Shown here in pieces: positions 56,801-64,000 of a stretch of 64,000 nt of DNA. The notes beneath the pieces are model-generated. The model searched no databases and was not told where the DNA came from. It saw nothing but the letters and a program-made list of their open reading frames with translations. The DNA lies in contig CAWATZ010000013.1 of NCBI GenBank assembly GCA_963784995.1, forward strand, positions 186,001-250,000, given 5' to 3'. This stretch comes from CAWATZ01 sp963784995. GTDB taxonomy: Bacteria; Planctomycetota; Planctomycetia; Gemmatales; Gemmataceae. Position numbers and translations under genes: made by a program. How positions within the stretch are numbered: position 1 is the stretch's first letter; each line of letters opens with the position of its first letter.

Positions 56801-57155
56801 CCGGGGTGGCGGAGGAATCCAACCACCAGCTGGAGGTCAAGGCGGCGGACCTCCAGGTGGAGGAATCCAAGGACCTGGTGGGGGAGGGGGCCGCAATCGC
56901 GATCTTCCTTCTACCAGACCAGGTGGAACTACCGTAGAAAAGACACCGCCTCCACAGAGAGGTCCAGGTGATGGTTTCAGACCCGATGAGCCACCCCCCG
57001 GTCCTCCGGGCCCCCCACCTGGACCTCAACCCCCACCTGGACCCCAACCCCCACCGGGTCAAGGCGGGGCTGGTGATCTCTTAGCACAGCTCAGAGAAAT
57101 GTTGGAACAGCTTCGACGGATGTTGGATGACCTTGACCCCCCACCGGGTCAATGA
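47900..57155 (+). pseudogene. Giant repeat protein with PT-TG-like pre-toxin region, two frameshifts
   Basis: The composite is ~3085 residues from ATG 47900 (AGGATGG upstream). A leader MKRLFWRVALRFLDSHV and a degenerate sorting-like motif LTLERLESLEVPG come first. A Pro/Ser linker with a poly-Gly run, broken by a shift near 48628, precedes a PKD-like segment (LILWGDGNSSAGQV). Ser/Thr/Asp-rich repeats of the GN..SG type follow, with a second shift near 51030. Then come 24 tandem 46-residue units (TTQDTTTDGNLTDSSTTT) and more degenerate repeats. Near 56100-56500, a segment with FLLADITGVTSIYEAWTGEE and IFTGDQLSTTDRISKGFLG resembles the pre-toxin PT-TG domain. The tail is Pro/Gly-rich, ending in a short coiled coil (LLAQLREMLEQLRRMLDDL). 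No toxin domain is recognisable. Probably a surface adhesin or polymorphic-toxin-like protein. Confidence 0.75.
51254..54580 (+). repeat. 24 tandem 138 bp coding repeats
   Basis: The period is 138 bp exactly over most of the array (for example CAGGAC at 53073, 53211, 53349). I count 24 units of 46 residues with consensus (S)TTQDTTTDGNLTDSST.T.TD...IQDSGN.FSG.....D.ET.. . The regular GN.FSG turns suggest a beta-solenoid or beta-sandwich stack. Confidence 0.9.
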
Positions 57156-57237
57156 CTTATGCCACAGTAGGTTGTGTCCGATTCCGGCGTACTCGAACAT
57201 CCTGCTTTTTCGGACGCCCCAGGAGAGAATAGCAATT

Positions 57238-59041
57238 ATGGACAGGAACGAGTCACGCATACTCTCTGATAGATTCAAGGATCTTTTCACTGTTGCGGAA
57301 CAGGTAATTCAGCGTGATGGAAGAAATGCCCAAGCTTGGTTCTTGCGCGGAAGCTTATCTCTTGGCTGGTCAACCTGAGCAAGCCATCCTTGACCTGACT
57401 GAATCGATTCGACTTGAGCCCACTGATCCTCTTTCCTATGTCTATCGTGCTAATGCATTTGTTCGCATGGGGGACAACAAACGCGCTCTTGCTGACGCCA
57501 ACCAAGCAATCCAACTTGCTCCGAACAATTCTGATGCTTGGCGCGTTATCGGCTCGCTTTACTTCCTTGAGAAGAACTATCCTGAAGCACTTCAGGCTTT
57601 AACGCGAGCACTTGATCTGAAAGCCAACGTCTCAGATACTATTGCCTTGCGTGGAGAATGCCATTCTAAGATGTGCAACTTTGAGGAGGCGATGACTGAT
57701 GCGAGCGAAGCGATCCGTCTCGCACCGGAGAGTTCATATGCATGGGAAATCAGAGGCTGTACATTTCTCCTCAAAGGCGAGTATCAGAACGCCATCCATG
57801 ATTTCGACAAGTCGCTTGAACTGAACAATGGAAATGTACGCGCTCGAGCTGGTCGTAGCACAGCGTACTACAAAAGTGGCGATCTAGAACGCGCCTTCTG
57901 TGATGCGAATGAACTTGTCCAGATGGCACCAAATTATGGCTACGGCTGGGCAGTTCGTGGCTGGGCTTATCTCGCAATACGTGAATACGATCTGGCCCTT
58001 CGTGACTTCAATGAAGCGATTTCCCTGGATCCGACCGATTCTGCATCATTCGCCGCGCGTGGGATTACCTACTACCATCTCCGACACTATGAGCAGGCCC
58101 TCGCTGATGCAAATGAAGCCATCAAACTTAATCCCGATTGCGCCTATGCATGGGGTGTGCGAGGGCGCGCACATTGCGAGATGGATGACTTTCATGAGGC
58201 ACTTCATGACTTCGACGAAGCAATTCGGTTGGACCCCAACAATGTGTTCTACTGGGCATCTCGTGGCAATACGTTCTATTACCTGAAAGACATGGTGAAA
58301 GCCATCTCCGATGCTGATGAGGCTATCAACCACAATCCCAAGTACGCATCGGCCTGGATAGTGCGCGGACGGGCGTGGCTGGAGCAAGGAGAGCCCGCCA
58401 GAGCGATGGCTGACCTCAGCGAGGCGCTTCGTCATGAGCCAAATAATGCACAAGCGTATTCTGCTCGAGGAGAGGCCTTCCTCGCTCAATCCAGATTCGA
58501 GGAGGCATTACACGACTTTAGCGAAGCAATCCATCTTGTTCCAGAGTACGCGCGGGCTTGGCAACTACGGGGACACGCACATTACTGTAACAACCGCAAT
58601 TACGAGCAGGCAGTTTTTGATTGCACGGAAGCCCTTCGCTTGGATGCCAATAATGGCTATGCACTCATCACTCGAGCTAATTCCTACCGAAACTTGGGTA
58701 TGCAGGAAGAGGCCATGGCGGATTATACGAAAGCTGTCAGGATTATCCCGAATGATCCACATGCATACATCAGCAGGGGGTTCGCCTACCACTGCAATCG
58801 CGCATTCGACCTTGCAATTGAGGACTTCACTGAAGCGATCAGACTCTCGCCGGACTCGGCCCGAGCGTACTTGAAAAGAGCCCATGCATTTTTATGCAAG
58901 GGAGATATCACGCGAGCCAGCGCGGATTTCAAAGAAGCACTTCGGCTAGACCCAGAGAATCAAGAGGCCGAAGAACAACTCCGCAGCTTTGACCGGAAAG
59001 GGGACGACCGGAAGGGGGGACCAGAAAGCGGACGCATATAG
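57238..59041 (+). pseudogene. Tetratricopeptide-repeat protein, one N-terminal frameshift, low GC
   Basis: ATG 57238 has AGGAG 12 bases upstream. The frame runs NAQAWFLRGSLSL, then shifts at ~57355 into AYLLAGQPEQAILDLTESIRLEP and continues to 59041 (~600 residues). About sixteen TPR units follow the pattern A....RG.A....G....A..D..EAI.L.P, with no other domain, signal or anchor. Downstream starts at 57314 and later would avoid the shift and still give ~575 residues, so the gene may be functional. Base composition is visibly lower in GC than its neighbours, with A/T third positions, suggesting recent transfer or different constraint. It follows the giant repeat gene by 82 bp; an accessory or immunity-type role is possible but unproven. 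Confidence 0.75.
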
Positions 59042-59128
59042 TTTCACATAATCTTCACAATCCGTCGCTGAACAACGAGATCCGAAATGAGCATCCTGTC
59101 CCAACCCTCAACCACGGAGACACAATCC

Positions 59129-59428
59129 ATGCAGAACAACATCCCCCGCCGCTCCTTCTTGCTGGCCTGGCTGGGCGGTTTGCTCTCAGGCTGGCTGGGA
59201 CGTCCTCAAGCGCACGCCGCGCCCACGCCTGCTCCGGCACCTACCGAGCTACTGCTGGTTGCGACTCGCACGGACAAGGCGGGTCTGGTCACGACCTACA
59301 TCCTGGAGGCGTCTGAGCAGGCGCTCCGTTATGTCGGACCGGGCGACGTGCAATACATCCGTCTGCGGGCCGGCACCACGCTGGATGCTTCGGCACTTGC
59401 CAGCGCCGAGCGCACTACTATCTGTTAG
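59129..59428 (+). CDS. Small Tat-signal secreted protein of unknown function
   Basis: About 99 residues from ATG 59129; ATG 59087 is possible but adds 14 residues ahead of the signal. Residues ~5-30 form a twin-arginine-type signal (IPRRSFLLAWLGGLLSGWL) with an Ala-rich cleavage region (QAHAAP). The mature part starts with an APTPAPAP linker and continues LLLVATRTDKAGLVTTYILEASEQALRYV without a domain I recognise. It lies between the TPR gene and the headless copy of the giant repeat gene. The ending ERTTIC looks abrupt, so the 3' end may be truncated by the duplication. Confidence 0.55.
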   Translation: MQNNIPRRSFLLAWLGGLLSGWLGRPQAHAAPTPAPAPTELLLVATRTDKAGLVTTYILEASEQALRYVGPGDVQYIRLRAGTTLDASALASAERTTIC

Positions 59429-59739
59429 GGTCCGTCCGCAGCACCAACCGGAAAGGACCGGAAAGACCGGCAAGGGGTCTCCAGGAATCGGGAATCCATT
59501 GCCGGCAGTTGTAGCTCAGCCGGGAGGACACACCGGCCAGCCGGCCTTTTCCACACTGGCGGGAAGCACGAGCTTCCGCTACTATAACGGTAGTGAAATG
59601 GGCCATTGCGAACCGATGGCGGCAAGATCTTTGACAACTTGGCCTTTGCAACAAGGGCGAATGGATGATCCGGTGGCCTGGTGCAGTGTGTGGTGCGCCA
59701 TCGGATCATCCAGCCCCTTGCCTTTAGCCCAACGCCAGC
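59429..59739. other. Spacer before the headless giant-gene copy
   Basis: 311 bp with no gene. It contains a small hairpin repeat around 59555-59580 (GGAAGCACGAGCTTCC). An in-frame stop TAG at 59725-59727 closes the reading frame just before homology to the giant gene begins near 59738. Confidence 0.6.
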
Positions 59740-62700
59740 AGCGATTACATCGCTCTGATCCTGTGGGGCGACGGCAACAGCTCCGCCGGCCAGGTCACGG
59801 TCGCACCCGACGGGCCTACGTCGTCAGCGGCAGCAACACCTACCTCAGCGATGGCCCCTACGTCGTCGCCATCCAGGTCACCGACACCAACACCAGCGAC
59901 ACCGCCGCCGCCCTGACCCTGGGACTGGTCCTGCCACCGACCCAGGACGCCCAGCTGCAAACCGTCGTGTCGTTCTCCTTGCCCTACGCCTCCAGCCAGA
60001 CGGAAACCGGCTCCGACGGCAGCGGTTCCTACAGCTGGCAGGACACTGGCTCGCTCAGCTACCTCTTGACCAGCAGCGTGGCCGGCATCGGCACTTCAGT
60101 TGCCGCCAGCGACAGTGCCTCGGTGACCTTCAGCATCGGCGGCAGCGGCACCGACAGCAGCACCGCCTTCACTCTGGACACCAGTAGCAGCACCGTCACC
60201 GGCACCGACAGCGTCAGCCACCAAACCTTCCGCAACGACCTCAACGTCTACGGCACAGGCACGGAAACGGGCGCTCTCGGCGTCACCTGGCAAGGCAACA
60301 CCAATGGAAACACCGGCGCCTTCAGCTGGGACGAGACCGAGTCGGGCACGCTGACCACCCAGGAGTCCGGCACCACCCAGACGGGAACCTTCGCCAGCAC
60401 CGACACCAGCGCACCCACCCTGCAAGTTTCCGAGAGCGGCAACTTCACCAGCGGCAACTACACGCGCACGGACACCGCTGCCAGCACTGACAGCGTGCAG
60501 ACCGTCAGCAACGACTGGGGTGCCACCGACACGTCCACGGAGACGCTCACTTCCGGCAGCACGCTGACCGAGAACGGCACCCTGGGCACCACTTACTCTG
60601 GCACGCTGGTCAGCAGCGACAGCTTCAGCACCCAGACCACCGAGAGCGACCCCGGCGGCAGTTCCACCGGCAGCAGCAGCGGCAGCGACAGCTCGACCTC
60701 GAGCGTGACCGCCTCGGACCTCACCGGCATCTACACTGCGGTGCCGACCGACTCGAGCAGCTCCAGCAGCCAGGACGGCGGTAACGAGGAGGCCGACACC
60801 TACAGTGACAGCAGCACCGATTCTGCCAGCGTCAGCGGCACCATCAGCGGCAACACCCTGACAGGCAATTACTCCCTGGGTCAGCTCGATTCCGACAGCA
60901 GCAGCCAGCAGGATACCTTCACCGATCAGCAGCGCTCGGACACCGAGACGGTCAACGGCTCGGACGCTGTCACCATCCTGGAGACGGGCAACGTCGTCAG
61001 CGGCGACCTGAACCGAGTGGTGAGCAACGGCCAGAGCAGCAACGACAGCACCCAGTGGCTGGACACCGACCAGAACCAGACCGATTCGCAGGCCGCGACG
61101 GTCGCCGACTTGCTCTCCCTGCAACTCAATGGCAACTTCTACAGCGGCAGTTACTCAGGCAGCAGCTCCGACAGCAGCACCACCCACGACAGCGACAACA
61201 ACCAGGACCAGCAGGCCGACGACAGCACCACCGACACGGTGACGGCCACCACCACCCTGCAACTCAGCGGCAACAACATTGCCGGCACGGCGACGGAGAG
61301 CGGCACGGAGCAGACCAACAAGACAGCCCATCAGACCGACACCGACCAGAACGTCACCAGTGTCATGGACGAGCAAGCCGGCGGCGACGTCGAGACCCTG
61401 CAAGAGAGCGTCAACGTGCTGACCGGGGCGCTGACTGCCAGCAGCACCGACATTGGGCAGGACAGCCAGACCTTCAATACCACGGCCGGCGCCGCCGACT
61501 CTTACGTCGGCTCTGGCGACAGCTATACCCTGACGACCCAGACCAGCGCCAACCTGCTCAGCGGCAACTCGGCCACGACGCAAAACCTGCAGTGGGTCAG
61601 CGCCGCTCAGCAAAGCTTCAGTGACGGCCCCCTGCTGGAGGCCGGCCCCGACTGGGTCACCCTGACGGGCACGACCCAGAGCAGCGGCAACAGCTACACC
61701 GGCGCCTTCAGCGACGCCGAAACGGACACGACCACGACCACGACCCAGGACACAACCACCGACGGCGCCCTGACCGATTCCCGCACGCTCACGTCGGTCA
61801 ACACCTGTGTCATCCTGGACAGCGGCAACGAGGACAGTGGCACCTTCGCCGAGTCCGACAGCCAGACCACCACCAGCACCGTCCAGGACACGACGACTGA
61901 CGGCAACCTGACCGACAGCAGCACCACGACCAGCACCGACATCAACGTCACTCAGGAGAGCGGCAACAGCATCGGCGGCGGCTACTCCGGCTCGGACAAC
62001 GAGACCAGCACCAGCACCACCCAGGACACGACCGCCGACGGCAACCTCACCGACAGCAGCACCACGACCAGCACCGACGTCAAGGCATTGCCCAACAACG
62101 GCAACCTGCTCAGTGGGGCCTTCAGCGATTCCGGCACCGACACCATCAGCAGCCTGGTCAAGGCGACTAGCACCGACGGCAACCTGACCGACAGCAGCAC
62201 CACCATCGCCGTTGATAGCAACGTCGTCCAGGACAACGACAACGAGATCAGCGGCAGCCTCAGCGACAGCGACACCGAGACCATCACCAGCACGGTCATC
62301 GACACCAAAACAGACGGAGCGCTGACCGACTCCAGCACAACCACGAGCATCGATAGCCACGCCATCCTGGACACCGGCGACGAGGACACCGGCGATTTCA
62401 CCGACACCGATACCGAGACGGACGTCAGCATCACCCAGGACAACACCACCGACGGCAACCTCACCGATATCAGCACGGTCGTCGCGACTGACAGCAATGC
62501 CATCCAGGACAGTGGCAACGACTTCAGCGGCGCCTCCACTGACGGCGACAACGAGACCATCAACAGCACCACGTACGACACCATCACCGACGGCGCCTTC
62601 ACCGATTCCAGCACGATCATCAGCACGGACAGCAACACCATTCAGGACAGCGGCAACGCGTTCGGCGGCGGCTTCGCCGCCAGCGACGGCGAGACCATCA

Positions 62701-64000
62701 CCAGCACCACTTACAACACCATCACGGACGGTGCCCTGGTCGATTCCAGCACCAGCGTCAGCACGGACACGAATGCCATCCAGGATAGCGGCAACGACTT
62801 CAGCGGTGCCTTTGCCGATTCCGACAGCGAGACCGTCACCAGCACCACCCAGGACAGCACCACCGACGGCGCCCTGACCGACAGCAGCACAACCACGGCG
62901 ACGGACACGAACGCTATCCAGGATAACGGCAACGATATCAGCGGGGACGAGACCGACAGCGACACTGAGACGACGACCAGCACGACTCAGGACAACACCG
63001 GCGACGGCAACCTCACCGATTCCAGCACCACCACGGCGACCGACACCAACGCCATCCAGGATAGCGGGAACAACTTCAGCGGCGACTACACCAACGCCGA
63101 CACGGAATCGCTCAACAGCGTCGTTCAGGACACCACGACCGACGGCAACCTGACGGACACGAGCACAACGACGGTCAACGTCGGCCACACGCTCCAGGAC
63201 AATGGCAACGACTTTGCCGGCGACTTCACCAACAGCGACACCGAGGTCGCGAACAGCACGACTCAGGACACGACGAGCAATGGTGCCGTCACCGACAGCA
63301 GCACGACCACGGCCACGACCAACGCCTCGATCCAGGACAACGGCAACGACTTCAGCGGCGACGACACCGACACCGACACGGAAACCGACACGAGCACGAC
63401 CCAGGACAACACCACGGCCGGCAACCTGACAGACACAAGCACGACCACGACCACAGACAATGCCTCGATCCAGGACAGCGGCAACGGTTTCAGCGGCGAC
63501 TTCACAAACAGCGACAACGAGGCGATCAACAGCACCACTCAGGACACCACTACCGACGGGGCGTTGACCGACAGCAGCACGACGACCGCGACAGACACCC
63601 ATGCGATCCAGGACAACGGCAACGACTTCAGCGGCAACGACACCGAGACTGACAGCGAGACGCTCAACAGCAGCATCCAGGACAGCACCACTGACGGAGC
63701 GCTGACGGATTCCAGTACGGCCAACTCAACGGATGCCAGCGCCATCCTGGACACTAGCAACAACTTCAGCGGTGCCTACGTCGATTCCAACAACGAGACG
63801 ATCAACAGCACCACCCAGGACACAACCACCGATGGGCCTTTGACAGATTCCAGCACGACCTCCGCGACCGATAGCAACGCGATCCAGGACAGCGGCAACG
63901 ACTTCAGCGGCGACTTCAGCAATTCGGATAATGAGACGCTCAACAGCACTGTCCAGGACACAACGACGGACGGTGCCCTGACGGACTCGAACACCACGAC
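59740..64000 (+). pseudogene. 5'-truncated second copy of the giant repeat gene, runs off right edge
   Basis: Collinear with 49270-53533 at an almost constant offset (~10,470 bp). It covers the end of the PKD-like segment, the GN..SG repeats and the first ~18 units of the 46-residue array. It has no leader, no LEDR-type motif and no start codon: a stop at 59725-59727 precedes it in frame. One base is missing at 59811-59814 (GACGG-GCC versus GACGGCGCC in the first copy). From 59814 to the window end the frame stays fully open (~1395 codons), which is unusual for a dead copy. It keeps the frame that copy 1 lost near 51030. Whether the toxin-like C-terminus follows cannot be seen. Confidence 0.85.

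Noticed and set aside
59505..59580. tRNA-like start (GTAGCTCAGC.GGGAGGA)
   Set aside because: No matching acceptor stem, anticodon arm or TTCGA T-loop follows at the right spacing.
51261..63602. Long minus-strand open frames (about 400-815 codons) opposite the 46-residue repeats
   Set aside because: The repeats lack codons whose complement is a stop, so the antisense frame stays open in every unit. It has no start signals and mirrors the array period.

Overview
The window reads as chromosomal DNA of a planctomycete, most likely from the Gemmatales/Gemmataceae. The reasons are high GC, an N-terminal LEVLEDRTVPS / LEQLEDRCVPS motif on large secreted proteins, a cytochrome-c/DUF1587 protein, an ECF sigma factor, secreted WD40 proteins, an arylsulfatase, TPR-glycosyltransferase fusions and a PUFA-synthase-like PKS. 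The assignment is inference from these families; there is no rRNA marker. I saw no tRNA, rRNA, CRISPR array or insertion sequence.

Layout. (1) 1-4.6 kb: 5' end of a cytochrome/DUF1587 gene running off the left edge, an ECF sigma factor, and two tandemly duplicated secreted WD40 genes. (2) 4.7-8.0 kb: a frameshifted cell-surface protein with six cadherin/Ig-like repeats. (3) 8.3-22.6 kb: a co-directional minus-strand lipid/polyketide locus. In transcription order it holds a fused enoyl-reductase-like(x2)-KS-AT-ACP-KR megasynthase (broken by one base), an AT-DH(-PPTase-like) protein, a free carrier protein, an alpha/beta hydrolase, and a MacB/DevC-type ABC permease and ATPase. Several junctions overlap. 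The set would build, release and export a lipid-like product. (4) 23-33.8 kb: an SppA-like lipoprotein lacking both catalytic residues, XdhC, a frameshifted copper amine oxidase, a MATE transporter, an S4 protein, TreZ, a GT2 and a GT87-like membrane protein. (5) 34-36.5 kb: a FluG-like pair, glutamine-synthetase-family enzyme plus amidohydrolase. (6) 36.6-42.6 kb: a sedolisin protease with Ig-like repeats and a sulfatase. (7) 42.8-47.7 kb: glycosyltransferase-like gene and a TPR-GT-TPR-GT-DUF6165 fusion, both frameshifted. (8) 47.9-64 kb: a giant Ser/Thr/Asp-rich repeat protein with 24 tandem 46-residue repeats, a pre-toxin-like (PT-TG-type) region and a Pro/Gly-rich tail; a low-GC TPR gene; a small Tat-signal protein; and a headless, collinear second copy of the giant gene running off the right edge.

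Two themes stand out. First, REP/BIME-like inverted repeats are scattered through the window. Several sit in frame inside PKS and amidohydrolase genes, and one is flanked by a 23-24 bp direct repeat that duplicated a start codon. Second, about 14 single-locus frameshifts interrupt otherwise well-conserved genes. Some lie in short G/C runs, so they may be assembly indels, true decay, or both.
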